Shown one piece after another: positions 13,333-25,170 of a stretch of 64,000 nucleotides of DNA. This DNA comes from Lethocerus indicus (Eukaryota; Arthropoda; Insecta; Hemiptera; Belostomatidae), in assembly GCA_019843655.1 (NCBI GenBank), contig JACDQD010000008.1, positions 18,994,388 to 19,058,387 of the forward strand, read 5' to 3'. Position numbers and translations under genes: made by a program. The notes beneath the pieces were generated by a model. The model ran no database searches. It was not told where the DNA came from and saw nothing but the letters and a program-made list of their open reading frames with translations. Numbering within the stretch: position 1 is the first letter of the stretch; every line of letters begins with the position of its first letter.

Positions 13333-13450
13333 CAAACATTTGCATGGAAAGTGCGGAAAACAAACATATTTTGTAGATGTTATCGCATATGTTCTGTTTC
13401 GTTTCTCCCTCGTTTCTTATCCAGTCGTTCACGATCGGAATAGTTCACAA

Positions 13451-13771
13451 ATGAAGGGTGAATTCACTGATTTGTACATAAAAAAATATGTAATAAAACA
13501 TAAAAATGGACAGTTTTTATACCTTCATGTAACTCCTCAAGTACAGGCAGTACTCCTCTGGGGTAGGCAGTCTTGGATTGAACTATTTCAGGGCGAATAT
13601 AAAAATATTGAAGCGAGGATTAAGAATCACGTTGCCGATCGACCACCCGACGATGTGTACAAAACAAGTGTGGTCAATGCCTTGAAATATACCGTGTTTA
13701 TTTTTTTCGAAAAATTAAGCGCCCCTATAAATAGATCTGATTCCCATAACGCCATTCTTATGAATTTATAA
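13451..13771 (+). CDS. Hypothetical 107-residue ORF (doubtful)
   Basis: No family is recognised. The frame is open from 13298, through the poly-G tract, to TAA at 13769-13771. The first in-frame ATG is at 13451. The translation has ordinary protein-like composition, with charged and hydrophobic residues mixed (for example WGRQSWIELFQGEYKNIEAR). It lies in AT-rich DNA, where a chance frame this long is less expected than in the GC islets. There is no clear promoter, splice site or poly(A) context. It could be an exon, a decayed mobile-element fragment or chance, and chance is the most likely. Confidence 0.15.
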   Translation: MKGEFTDLYIKKYVIKHKNGQFLYLHVTPQVQAVLLWGRQSWIELFQGEYKNIEARIKNHVADRPPDDVYKTSVVNALKYTVFIFFEKLSAPINRSDSHNAILMNL

Positions 13772-15470
13772 TTTTCTCTTGGCATTATATTTATTTGGCA
13801 GCTGAGTCCCCGAGTGAAATACAGTGTGCGAGTTTCGAGACACTGACTTCTTTGAAGACGTCTTGTCGATTATTAATCCTGCTGGTAAATGAGGAAGATT
13901 GTTCTGACAAGATGCGGAGACGGTTTAAAAATTTCTTCTTTTTTTTCTCTTCGAAATGACGAATGCCCCGCACAGAAATACCTGCACTACAACTAACGTT
14001 TGTTGTAAAGTAGCGTAGATTAAAATATCTAGGCAACCGAAATTATAAGGTATTTTTAGTTAGCATTGTTCTTTGAGTTACCTAATCGTTATTTTAAGTT
14101 TTTATTTTAAACAGAATTAGAAATATACAATATATAGTGAATTTGTAATAAATATATAACATATATTTATGTAATAATAAGGTATACGGCTCATAATTTT
14201 TATGTATGGATATTTGTCGTCGACAAACCGTCGACTTAGTATGCATATTGAATTATTTATTTAAACATACAGTGAGTATATTTTATTCAATATATTTGAT
14301 GCTACAATTACTACTTTAATTTTAAGAAATGAACTTTCTTACTTATTCTTCTTAAGCATTATTGTCGAAAAAGTGCTTCCAGCTTGGAAATTTGAGATAA
14401 ATGTCCAATGGAGCACAAATAAGTGCAATATATTCGTTCGAATAACTTACACACAGAGATTTCAAGTTCATCGACGTTAATATTGAACTGACTGTTTTAA
14501 CTTATTCCTTTGATGCCACCAGTTTGTATTTGTTCATTGATTATCTACTCAATTTTCCAATCGGGAGTATTGCGGTGCAATTAAAAATTGACTGAGTAGA
14601 TAAAATAGTAGATAAGTTGTTGACGAGGGCCAGGGGTTGAGTTGACCCTGAGTTGGTCTGATTAGGCCCGGCCGTTGGTTGGGCTGTCGTCGCTGGAGTG
14701 ACTAATGTCGAACAGATGTGCAGACGGCGGACGGACTTGTTTCGCGGTTCCGACACTTTAAGTGTGCACATCTAAATTTAATCCAGACGTCCTTAATGTG
14801 CCAAGTTTATTTATGAATATAATCTATGGAATATTCCAATGCGTTAAATGCCTTGCCAGAAGGGGGCGGACAGTCCCGGCGAAATTGCTTCTGTAAACCT
14901 CCGCCCGACTACGCGATCCGTCGGGAGAAATACGGCTTTGAATTCGCATCAGCGTACTCCTCTATCATCGTTAACTGTTAAATATTGCTGTCTGTTACGA
15001 CAATTTTCTTAGTTCTATCCTCACGTTAGAAACACAATTAGAGAAACTTAATTAATAATGTAATTAAATTCCATTCGCGATTCGATTTTATAATAATATT
15101 TTCATTACAGGGCAGTTAATCATTAGTAATTATAATGAGAGTATTGTATTTCATGTTTAGTCAACTGACTTTAAAATATGCAGCAAATTTATATATACGT
15201 ATAATAAAATATAGAATAATAAAAAAAACTCCTTCTAGTCCAGGGGTACAGATTAGATATTTCCTCGCTTTATAAATGTTTAGGTTGTTTTAGATTATAA
15301 CATCGTTGTATGATACTCAATGAATATGTGTAGAGAAATAGAAATTTTCAGGAATGAGTGATAAATCTGTCTTCCGTACCATAAACATCTCTCCATTGAG
15401 TTTACGTCCACTTCTATTTTTACAAAACTTGGCACTTACAAGCGCGGGGACATTCAACATGTATTCGCAA
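13772..15470. other. Non-coding AT-rich stretch
   Basis: Nothing recognised apart from short AT-rich simple sequence (about 14100-14300) and a small GC-rich patch at about 14630-14760 and 14850-14930. Confidence 0.5.
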
Positions 15471-15860
15471 AGTCCGTTAGGGGCAATAAATTTTCCGTTC
15501 GCAACAGCGTCCGAACGCCGGAGAATTTTCATATCCGTACGGGGCAAGAGGGGGAGGGGGGAAAGGGAGCAAAATAAAAGGTCGGGCCAGGGACATCAAA
15601 GGGACGGCGAAGTCCCTTGCGAGCATTTTTATCGCCGTACCCGTTTTAGCCGGATCATCGGAACTGCCCCTCAACGCCCCCTCCCACCGAGCAGAATGCA
15701 AAGGAGACCTCGGTTCGGTAATAAATCACTCCGGCTGGAGACAACCAGATCAAAGATAGGGTTCAGGAAGTACAGGCAGCCGCACGACACCAGTTTAGAG
15801 TGTCCGCGTGGCCAGTATAGGAACGGGGTCGGATCAGTTATATTTCGTCACCGGCCGTAT
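15471..15860. other. GC-rich islet
   Basis: Purine-rich G runs lie at about 15540-15570, and the sequence is open in overlapping frames on both strands. The plus-strand frame ending at 15866 is Arg-rich and has no recognisable domain, so it is not called. Confidence 0.4.
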
Positions 15861-16439
15861 TTATAATAATTGCAATTTAAAAAAAATCTATATCTAAATA
15901 TGCTGCCATATACATTAATACTTGCAATAATATTTTTAAATCTCATGACATTTCTTATTATGAAAGAAATCTCAATCCGAGTAGCCGCTGAAATAATTCA
16001 AATATGTTACAAAAGATCGGCCTAAAGGATTACTGTACATTGCGGACATTCGGGCCAATTAACGAATTTCTGGCAGAGGAAAATATTCTGTGAGAAATAG
16101 TCTGTTATTTCAGTCGACCCCGGTTGCAAATTAACCGTGGATTTTCCCTAACAAATTCTCAGGGATGAGATTTCAAGTTTATTTTGAGCACGCGCAATTC
16201 GCAATTTGAAAAGAGTCGCCACCTAAGATAGGATGATTCTCTGTCAGCAATGATTTACTCCTGCGATAATTAGATATATTTATCACTTCAATAGGATATA
16301 TATCACGTACGTAATGGAATACAAATCTACTCTCACTCAATCTTTCTTGGTTCCAAGCTGGATCGGTTGAGGCTGACGATGAAGTAAGTGCCTGCAGTTA
16401 CTTTAATGGTACTGACTATGGTTAGAATCCCAAATTTAT
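15861..16439. other. Non-coding AT-rich stretch
   Basis: No gene, repeat or RNA feature was recognised. Confidence 0.5.
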
Positions 16440-17000
16440 ATTCTTAATCCCCAGGAACGCCCCCCTCTCTAACCGCGCCCTGAAATTTATTCGTTTCGTA
16501 ACGAAGCATCAATTAGGAAAATTAAATAACATAAATCATTAAATAGCGCCAACAATTTGTCCGGTGTAATTGTATGTACTTGTCTAAATAAGAACGGCCG
16601 AATTCGCGGAGAAAACAATCGAAGGTTTAAATCCTCCAACCGGCTAATGACCATTACCGGTATTTATTCGCTGTAATGACCGTTCAGCGATCGATGACGT
16701 CATTAAGAGGGAGATAGAGCGAGAGGTAGAGAGAGAGAGAGAGAGATTGAGAGAGAGGTTCGAGTGGCACTCTCTGACATCATTAAGCGTCCCGGGCCTC
16801 CCCAGGCCTGACACTCGGGTAGGCCCCTGTCGAGATGATTTTAACTGCCGATTTTAAACAAGTAATTAATTTCATTTGGTGGCACTCCCACAGTCTGGAA
16901 ATTATTTAACGTCATTATAGCCCGTTCCCTCTAATTAGATCATCATTAGGGAGCGCCGATGCATTATAAGGAGCGTTCAAATGTCAAATAAACATATTTT
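16440..17000. promoter_or_regulatory. Candidate enhancer rich in homeodomain-type sites
   Basis: Non-coding sequence with many TAATGA/TCATTA and TAATTA cores (for example about 16645-16660, 16701-16707, 16780-16787, 16911-16918 and 16935-16952). It also has a palindromic CRE (TGACGTCA, 16695-16702) and a near-repeat of CATTAAG downstream of it. The composition is mixed and CpG is retained, which is typical of conserved non-coding elements near developmental genes. This is inferred from motif density only. Confidence 0.3.
16705..16758. repeat. Imperfect GA-rich tract
   Basis: A purine tract dominated by GAGA repeats with a few interruptions, inside the candidate enhancer. GAGA-factor-type proteins bind such tracts in insects. 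Confidence 0.85.
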
Positions 17001-17529
17001 CAGTCTGATATTTATTCAGTGGGAACATTTATCCATTTGTGTATATACCTGTTTAATAATCTGATCACTACTGACCAAGGGTGATTCAGTCGTAGAACAT
17101 TTTGTCCAGTAATTGTGCAAACCCGAAGGTACAATAGAAATATGATTTATTGATAACCGACTTATGTGATTGTAATTTTGAAGAGAAAATAGTAAACACA
17201 GTATAAACTAAGTTGGAATGTGAATATTACTGGAGCTTAATGAAATGTCGAAATTTTAGATATTATCTATTTGAAAATACTGTCTTATCTATGTCATATG
17301 TAGTCCAATCCATTTGCTCCTATTCAGCCAGGTTTTCATATTTGCATTCTTCAACAAGTGGATTCTGTCATGAAATGAAAATACGAACTAAGCCGGTTTT
17401 GCCCGGGCGAGCGACAATACTGGTTGATAATAAGGGAGGAAGTTACTTGCAAGTTTCAATTTGCATATTTATTGCTAGTTGGAGGTTCATCCGTCGGGCT
17501 CTTCAACTATGGTCAGTGTTATAGAGCCT
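17001..17529. other. Non-coding AT-rich stretch
   Basis: An open frame at 17213-17524 has no recognisable domain and is likely chance. Confidence 0.45.
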
Positions 17530-17620
17530 CTCGTCCCGAGAGCGAGAGAGAGAGTGGGAGGGGGAAGTAGGTAGGGGGTGTGTGGTAGGGGGGAGAGGCA
17601 GAGACAGATACAGGGGACGA
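17530..17620. repeat. Polypurine low-complexity tract
   Basis: An almost pure A/G strand with several runs of four to six G, so it could form triplex or quadruplex structures. Confidence 0.7.
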
Positions 17621-18250
17621 GATAGGCCCCGTGTTAGTATTGAATAGTTACTATGACACACGTTACCCATATAATGTCCCTTCTGGGGGCAATTTAGATG
17701 CAAATCCTGGCCGCCGATGTTGTGCGGAAGGCGCAGAGGGAGTTTAGGGTTGGCGGGGTGAGGGGATGGCTCTAAAATAAATTGTTTTTTGTTAACAGTC
17801 CACCGGTCATCTTCGCTCAGTGTGCTTGTGTGCGTGCGTGTTTATACACGTGCCCGTATATGTGTGCGGTGGGGACCAGCCGTTTTGTTTGCTAAAACAC
17901 GCGCCCCTGCCCCGGCCCGCTATCGGTCTTTATTTAGGGCCGTGTCCACCATCAACAACACACGGGGAGCCCTATTTATGTTTGATCCAGCCCTCCCTAC
18001 CCCCCCCCCCCAATCCCCAAAAGGTTTAAATTTGAGCCCTTTATATGGGGCGCTTGAAAGTTCATTTCGCCTACCTCCTCTGTGCCGGGAAGAGGAGTGG
18101 AAAATTGTTTGTCTCAGCCCGCGTCGATTCTGGTTTCAATCGGAACTAAAAAGGTATTTTGATCACGCTCGGATTAAATTTTGAAGATCACAAGCAGTGA
18201 GCATTGAGTCAATCGTAGAATAATTGGTTTGTAATAATTTTAATACATCG
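17621..18250. other. GC-rich islet with poly-C run
   Basis: Includes a G/T-rich part (about 17815-17875) and a run of 12 C at 18000-18011. Frames are open on the plus strand across it, but they contain low-complexity translation and are not called. Confidence 0.4.
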
Positions 18251-20663
18251 AGGGTTGTCAACCCCCGGGCCTCGACCTGGGTTTTTTTTATGAATGTCAT
18301 AATGTAACCCGGAAAAGAGATTTGGCCACACTCAAATTGCATCCCATATTAAAATTATATTGTCTTCAACAAGATGTCCCCTCAGCAAACCTAGTGTCTT
18401 TAGTATATATAAATATTTTGTTCTTCAGACTGAACCTCCGATAATTGCAAATTCAATTAAAATTTGTACCCCCGAACTTCTGAAAGGGGTTCTGGTGGAA
18501 TTTTCTCCTAACAGGTTGCTTAACTTATTAAATGTTGAGCTACTGGAGGTTATATTGAAGTTTAGAACAGCCGCACTTACGCATTTTCGAGTAATCAGAT
18601 AGCGACCAATTTTTTACTCCGCCTTATTTTCATAAACTGATAAATTATAGATCCTGACATAATTACGACTGAGGTTTGATTCAGGACTTTACCCCATGTT
18701 GTCCTGCGAAGTTCTGTACATTGAGAATAGGAAATTCTCGGTTTTTTAGATGTAAACGTTGAGGCCTTGGGTGTCCACTAAATATAAACACCGGGAGTCA
18801 AGCAAGTAGTTGCTGAAAATAGCAAACTACAACTTCACTACAGTGTAACTGCATTTACATTTGTTTCGCAGACAAACAGATATTTTCTGGTACATTAGAA
18901 CGAGAGGTTCATCTTCTAACATTTCAACAAGTTCAACAGAAAAATTTCACCGGCAGACTCATAAGGTGGGAAGTATAAAGGGCGTATATTTTTCGTCGCA
19001 ATTCAAAATACAATATAAAACCGGGCTCTATTGCGCCAGGATCAGGGAAGTTCATTATTCTTTTTACGATTTTGCCACCTCCGGGGTGGCCCTCGTCTGG
19101 CTATTGAATAATTCTCGGTTGTGCGCCACTATTTACGTCAAGGGAATATTTAATTTTCGTTGCCGTCCCCAATACGGCGGACCACAAAGGCTATATTTAT
19201 AATTAATATCGGTTGTGTGGCTGAAGGGATCTGTGTTGGTGGTGGCGGGGAGGGGGCGGGGCGCCGGACCTCCCGAGACTCGAATTTACACGGCAAAGGG
19301 AATTCAAAATGTGAAACAGTCGGGAGGTGAGAAAACAGAAAATATAATCCGACTTGGATGGTACCTAATTTTTTTTTTGTTTAGTCCGTTTTGTAAACTT
19401 ACACGCGCAATTGCGGCTCGAATATTTCTTTTTTGAACAAAGCATTGAAAATGTTTACCTTTTACGTTATTCGTCGTAAATTGGAGGACCCACACTTCCG
19501 GTATACTAGCGCAGCCCTGGAGTGCTAACATGGGTCGGTAGGGGGACCAACCCAGGAAACCACCATATTGTACATTACGGGCGCATTATCGGACTGAATT
19601 ATCAACCAAAGTGTACACAGACACTGTAATTGTCTTTGCCGACCGCCGGTTTAATTTCTTAGGGGCCCAGGGTGCGAGCAGGTGGCCCAGTCTGAGCGCG
19701 GCATGGATTAGCCCGAGGGGGCGCAACCCCCGGATTAATTCGTCACGGGGTAAACACCCCGACGTGGGGCGGTTTGCACGTTGGAAAGCCCCGTTTAAAG
19801 CGCACCCCTCGCCGCAGTCCCGACGCTCTGTCGCCGCGACCTGTTTAAATAGACCGAGAAAAAGCAAACAATGCTAGGGTGTTGTGGATGGTTGTAGCGG
19901 CCAAGGAACTACCCTTCTGTGGAACTGTTTCAATACCGAACTGTATCGTAACCCTTCCGACCGCTATGCCTCCTGCACTAAAAATTGAAAACTATACGTT
20001 TACCGAACGCTATGAACGCAATAAAATAATAGAGTTGATATAATATCGGTGATACAATTTACACCCAATTTTATACCGTAACATTTATTTACAATTAAGA
20101 CAAACGCCATGGTACAAAGTGATAATTCGATTTACGTCTACATAAAAATATGTAAAAATTAAATTACGACCCTGAAATTGGTCGCTGAGTTCGAGGTCCT
20201 GTCGAAATTGTAATCGATTGACCTAACTACAGAACAGTCCACACTCTCTGGTCCTCTTGACCAGCCCTACAGTATTTCGAAGTGAGCAGGAATTATTCCC
20301 AAAAGCACTCGGGCAGCTCTTGTCACACGCCTGTTGGATATACGAGAAGATCAAAAGGATGTTTTCGATGTTGTTGATGAAGAAGAAACGGGACAGTCGG
20401 TGGCGACCGCGTCCAAGTGTTATTTCTTTCCGTTTCCAGAGGATTGAAGATATTTTTAGATCTGGGGAGCCATCTGGTTTTTCCCGGGACGGAAAAGAGG
20501 AGCCAGCAGGGGGTTGGGGGGTAGTGGTGGTGGAGGGAGATGGGAAAGAAAAATAGTCGTCCGACGGGTTAATTCCTTTAATCCTGTATTCAAAGGGGTC
20601 TAGAGAGCCGGCCCTGTGAGGCATGGCTGGCTTACAGGTCTCTGGATGCCGGCCATAATGCGA
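18251..20663. other. Non-coding stretch with GC-rich patches
   Basis: AT-rich with GC-rich patches at about 19070-19300 and 19630-19850. A G-rich strand lies at about 19238-19263 (several runs of four or five G). A minus-strand frame spanning 20223-20741 (172 codons) has poly-Gly and Thr/Pro runs and no recognisable domain. It was judged a composition artefact. Confidence 0.4.
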
Positions 20664-20682
20664 GCCGCCGCCGCCGCCGCCG
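20664..20682. repeat. (GCC)n trinucleotide run
   Basis: Six GCC units. In the minus-strand frame they would read as poly-Gly, but no supported gene covers them. Confidence 0.85.
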
Positions 20683-20967
20683 TATAGTGAGTGCCTGATA
20701 GCCCGGCGGGACCAGAAAAAAGCTTTCTTTAATCCGAACATTCACTCCTTTATTACAGGACTTCCTTAGGATCTTACCGACATGAAAAAGAAAATTTAAA
20801 ACTCCCAAGCCACAGAAACGATTATCGCCGACGTCGGGCAAAGGATTTTCCTTTATCCGGTCTATTCGGATGAAAGCCTCAAGGTGTTATAAATCTTTAT
20901 TCTTTTTCTTTCATCCCCTTCCAGTTACGTTCCTCAGCCGTTCCCAATTTTACGATTTTTATCTATC
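20683..20967. other. Non-coding spacer
   Basis: Nothing recognised. Confidence 0.5.
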
Positions 20968-20969
20968 GA

Positions 20970-21013
<44 letters not shown>

Positions 21014-21015
21014 TC
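20968..21015. repeat. (TA)n flanked by inverted GAGTG/CACTC
   Basis: The (TA)n core at 20973-21010 is bounded by GAGTG and its complement, so the whole block is one palindrome able to form a hairpin. Confidence 0.9.
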
Positions 21016-21133
21016 AATATTTTTTTAACTTTTAGAGCAGATAGGATTGGGTTCTTGACCTCTAGTAAATGAATGACCTAGTACTGGAAAATGAAAAGTG
21101 TAACAATATTGAAGATAGAGTCAATCGGAAACT

Positions 21134-21134
<1 letters not shown>

Positions 21135-21169
<35 letters not shown>
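21135..21169. repeat. (AC)n microsatellite
   Basis: About 17 uninterrupted AC units. Confidence 0.95.
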
Positions 21170-21172
<3 letters not shown>

Positions 21173-21489
21173 GTGTTTATCCCTTTACTGTCACTAACTG
21201 TCAGGGTATAACGTGGTTTGATGGGGAAAATACAAAGGCAGTATATGACAAGATGACAGGGGAAACTCTGCCTTACGTGCAATCAAGACTCGACAACTTG
21301 CGCTATTTTTTGCCCCTAGTCAGATATAATAGAGCGATAAGTTGCTTTATGTTTGATTCGCCTAGAATCAGCTAATAAAAGGGGATTAATCATTGATTAC
21401 CGTTGTAAGGGAATAAGCGCCATTAGTGTGGCAACACTAATTGCATCGGCGGTGGATTACATTGAGAATCAGTCATCTATTAGTACATT

Positions 21490-21492
<3 letters not shown>
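21170..21492. other. Non-coding spacer between microsatellites
   Basis: No gene or known repeat recognised. Confidence 0.5.

Positions 21493-21523
<31 letters not shown>
21493..21523. repeat. (TA)n microsatellite
   Basis: About 15 TA units. Confidence 0.95.
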
Positions 21524-21525
<2 letters not shown>

Positions 21526-21791
21526 CTTATATCCTTTTAAATCGTCCTCCGTTTTCCTCCTACTCTCGACAGGAACTTTTCCCCGTGGATGAAACTCGGC
21601 ATCAGGGAGGGGGCGTAAGGTCGGCGGCGTAAATAAGGCGGGCCGAGTTTTCGACGAGCAATTAATAAACCAGGGGTATAAGTAAAGTATTGGTAGGCAG
21701 ATATCCATTATTTTAGACCCTCCAGACTTCCTCCCCTTTCCCACCCCATTTATTTATAATCGAGTTAATTTTAACTCCGAAATATCGCGAG

Positions 21792-21920
<129 letters not shown>

Positions 21921-21951
21921 AGAATATATATATTATAATATATATATATTT

Positions 21952-22320
21952 TACATATCTTAATAAGGGTTGTCTCTCACGTCCCTGCCCAGTGATCAAG
22001 CATAATAGGACTGAAAAGATTTAAATAATCTTCTTATCTATTATATTCTCCCCCCGCCCAATGCATTCATTGTTATTGTTTACGGCACTCCTATTGTTTT
22101 AAATTATAATATGGAATGAAAAAAAATAATCAACCCTTATTCCACTTCAGTTTCCTCTTCGCCTTCGATTCGGAAGAAAATGATTTTCCAACAAATAATT
22201 TCATCTTGAATGCCTGAACTTGACTATCCCTCTTGAATAATAATAATTATATTTCTTAAATTTAATTCATAAGATAAATAACACTCAGCGGAAATAAGAA
22301 TTAAAAGTGAAATAATTTAC

Positions 22321-22322
<2 letters not shown>
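21952..22322. other. Non-coding AT-rich spacer
   Basis: Nothing recognised. Confidence 0.5.
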
Positions 22323-22369
<47 letters not shown>

Positions 22370-22372
22370 TGT
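22323..22372. repeat. (GT)n-(GTGC)n compound microsatellite
   Basis: A GT run passes into a GTGC tetranucleotide run. It lies 12 bases before the direct repeat of the foldback element at 22399-22558. A similar GT/GTGC tract precedes the inverted-repeat element at 28277. Confidence 0.95.
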
Positions 22373-22383
22373 AACAGATATCT

Positions 22384-22398
22384 TACAATAATGTTTCC
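22384..22398. repeat. 15-bp direct repeat, left copy (putative target-site duplication)
   Basis: TACAATAATGTTTCC, identical to 22559-22573. The two copies bracket a foldback element exactly. Confidence 0.75.
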
Positions 22399-22558
22399 AA
22401 TTTGATATGCCTGTTTTGTGGTCTGCGAGGGTTGAACTGTGGTTTGTGAGGGTTTGTTTGTCTTTGTTGGCTTTTGCTAGACCGGTTTCGGCTCACCATG
22501 GCTAAACCGGTCTAGCAAAAGACCAAACCAGCGAGAGGAGACAGAAACTTCACGAACC
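22399..22558. mobile_element. Short non-autonomous foldback element
   Basis: The core is a perfect 18-bp hairpin: arms at 22471-22488 and 22504-22521 with a 15-base loop. Weaker inverted similarity continues outward (GTTGG/CCAAAC-type ends). The left end shares the GTTTTGTGGTCTGCGAGGG block with the element at 47.9 kb. The right end shares the ACCAAACCAGCGAGAGGAGAC block with sequences at 43.5 kb and 48.5 kb. It has no coding capacity. The long direct repeat around it fits insertion by target-primed reverse transcription better than a short-duplication DNA transposon, but this is inference. Confidence 0.6.
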
Positions 22559-22573
22559 TACAATAATGTTTCC
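22559..22573. repeat. 15-bp direct repeat, right copy (putative target-site duplication)
   Basis: A perfect copy of 22384-22398. Confidence 0.75.
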
Positions 22574-22679
22574 CTTTCTCAGACATATTTAGGACTATTT
22601 TGGCATTTCATTCAAGATTACAAACTATGTATGCATTAAGATACAAGCAATAAATAGAAAAATATTATTGCAGGGATAA

Positions 22680-22990
22680 TGATCATAATAGTGACGTCAC
22701 CTGTATTTATATCTTATATTTTTGTTGATGCAGAGAAAGATAGAACGAGTAGTGTAATAAACGTATCTTTAATTACAAATCTGCTTTCTTATTGACGTGA
22801 ACCCACCGAGCAAGGCCGGGTGCTTCAGCCCGTATTAATATATACGTGGACGTGGGCGTGATAACGTGTCAATGCTGTGGCGGAGGGGAAGGTCAGGAAT
22901 CCAATATAGGGAGCTGCTGGCGACAACGTCATTAGCGGGCGGCACCGTCAGGTATGAACTTCCTGTGTGGGGGCACACAAGCCCTGCGTG
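22680..22990. promoter_or_regulatory. Candidate regulatory element with CRE and GTGGGCGTG motifs
   Basis: A perfect palindromic CRE (TGACGTCA, 22692-22699) and a GTGGGCGTG box (22852-22860, KLF/Sp/Egr-like) followed by GATAA. The sequence is non-coding with retained CpG. Assigned from motifs only. Confidence 0.25.
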
Positions 22991-24590
22991 TCATAAACAA
23001 TTCTTCGGTCGGCCGCACTGCCTCGCCTCGCTCACTCAACGCCGTACTATACATGAGAAATAGCACAGACACGTAATTGGGCCCTATCAATGTCAATATT
23101 TAACGTTTTAAAATGGAACAGATAGCGAACTGTTGCAGCGGACAAAATAAGTTATTCGGTACACATACATTTGTATTCTACTCAAATGACACAAAAGTGG
23201 TTTAGCACTTTAACCGCAGTGTGAAGAAATGTCATCTAAATCTAAAACCTCGCCTAAACGCTCAAAATACAACGTTAATTATCGTACATAGAATTCAGAA
23301 GCGTTATTATGCAGTGGAATTGAAATAGTGTTTCTGAAGCGCACAATCTGAAAGAAATTCAATTTAAAACTTGAACCCGACCTTATGTGATATACGGCTG
23401 TATAAATAGAACAAGACGGAGTAATAAGGAAATGCTGTTCTATAGTTGTTCTGTACGGTGCCTTGCAAGTTTCTACAACTCTCGAAGTGCGGGAAGATAT
23501 ACGGGCCCCCCAATCGGAATGGGGATCTACCGAAGCGACTCCAGGCTATAATAGCCGGGAAGCACTACAAATATTTCCCTATGAAAATTCAGCTACCTAT
23601 TTGAGGAAAATGTGTCTTCATTTCCCCTCCACGTTTCTCTGCAGGGACGGAGAAACCAGATTAAGATAGTCAAGAACTAATATAACTAGGAAATAAATAA
23701 GAGGACACAATCTGTATTACTGACTGTCATGAATTACTTTTATACTTGAGAGGACAACAGTATTGAGTTCTCACAAGCGGAACCCCAAACACAGAAATTT
23801 TAAAATTCAAGTAATAAAGTATTACTTTATAAAAGTCAAATATTAGACGTGATAAGATTTGTGGGAAAGCCTCGTATAAAAGGACTGACACACGCAGGAT
23901 GCTAAATCTCGAATAAAAAAGGAGCAAACCTCACTCCGCTGATATTTCAGTCTTCTGGGCCTTAATTATAATCCACCAAACCGAAAGGAGATTGATTGAG
24001 TTAATTGCCCGGAGAAAAAGTAGTAGGAGCAAAAAAAAATGCAAAGGGCCAAAGAAGTAAATTGATTTTACTTTACTCTTCTTCCTCTTCCGTCCTGAAT
24101 TTGGAGAGGCTTCCCCCTCCATTTATAAGGTTTTAATCGTGATATTGGATTTCAACGGAACACGATCATTCTCATTCATCGGTTTTTTTAATTATTTAGT
24201 AGAGGGGGGGATACCGGAAGTAGCGGGTGGGGGAGCTGTACTTGATAAACATTGGGAATTTCCGCTGCGTTACGCAATTCGATACTTATATCGGACCTGA
24301 TAATTATTTTTAAATATTATTATTTTATTTATGTCTTGAGGAACTATAGAAATTAAGAAATTTCATATTTTTGAATGAAAAATATCAGAGTAACATAAGT
24401 AATCATCTATAATATGAGAAACGACGAACAAAAGTTTCAGTTCACGCTATTTCTTTATAAATTAAGTATATTTAGGGCCTTCGAAAATATAAAAAATATT
24501 AAAAATTAAATTCACCGGCAAAAGCCGAACTGAAACGAACTGGTGAATGATGGTGGACGCGGTTCTTTTTTATTTTTCCTTTCGTTTATA
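22991..24590. other. Non-coding AT-rich stretch
   Basis: No gene, repeat family or RNA gene recognised. A G-rich spot lies at about 24203-24235. Confidence 0.5.
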
Positions 24591-25170
24591 TTTCAGGAGA
24601 TAAACCGTCCATTCATTTTTAAATTACCCATTATCCCGAAAGTAACCAAGGGAGAAAACAGGGCCGCCGCGACATCGGTCGTACATTATTCCTGTCTATT
24701 TTCCAGATTCTAATAGAAACAGGCGCTGGTCCACGAGAAGGCGGAAGATAGAGCCGAGAAGTTGGTCCAATAAATTCAATACGACCGATACACAATTTCC
24801 GATCACGGGTCCGTCGTGTAGCGTCGAATGTACGCGGCGAAAACTTATATGAAACGCCATATACATTTAGGCCCGGCCGGCGAGGGAGGGGGTGGAGAGA
24901 AGAAACTTGGCCACAAATAGTCGACGCCACGCCACCGCTTCACCGCGCCCCGCTTCTGGACTCTCCAACTATCGGAAAAGCGAGTTTTTCTATTTCGGCG
25001 GCGGCAATAGTTTTCCGGCCGGTATGGCCGGGAAGAGGAGGAAGAGGATGAGGAGGTGAAGGAGGCGATGTTTTACATTGTGTCCTCGACGGGCAAACAG
25101 GGCCTCAACCTGAACGGAATATTTTAATATTCCGGTCCACGGCGGGCGGTAAAGGGGGGTAGGGAAATCG
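24591..25170. other. GC/CpG-rich islet
   Basis: CpG-rich with a purine-rich GGAAGAGGAGG-type stretch at about 25030-25065. No supported exon. Confidence 0.4.

Noticed and set aside
15354..15866. 170-codon plus-strand open frame
   Set aside because: It crosses from AT-rich to GC-rich DNA without a composition break and is Arg-rich, without a recognisable domain. Its length is expected by chance.
20223..20741. 172-codon minus-strand open frame, among the longest in the window
   Set aside because: Poly-Gly and Thr/Pro runs come from simple sequence, no domain or splice context is visible, and the opposite strand is open as well.
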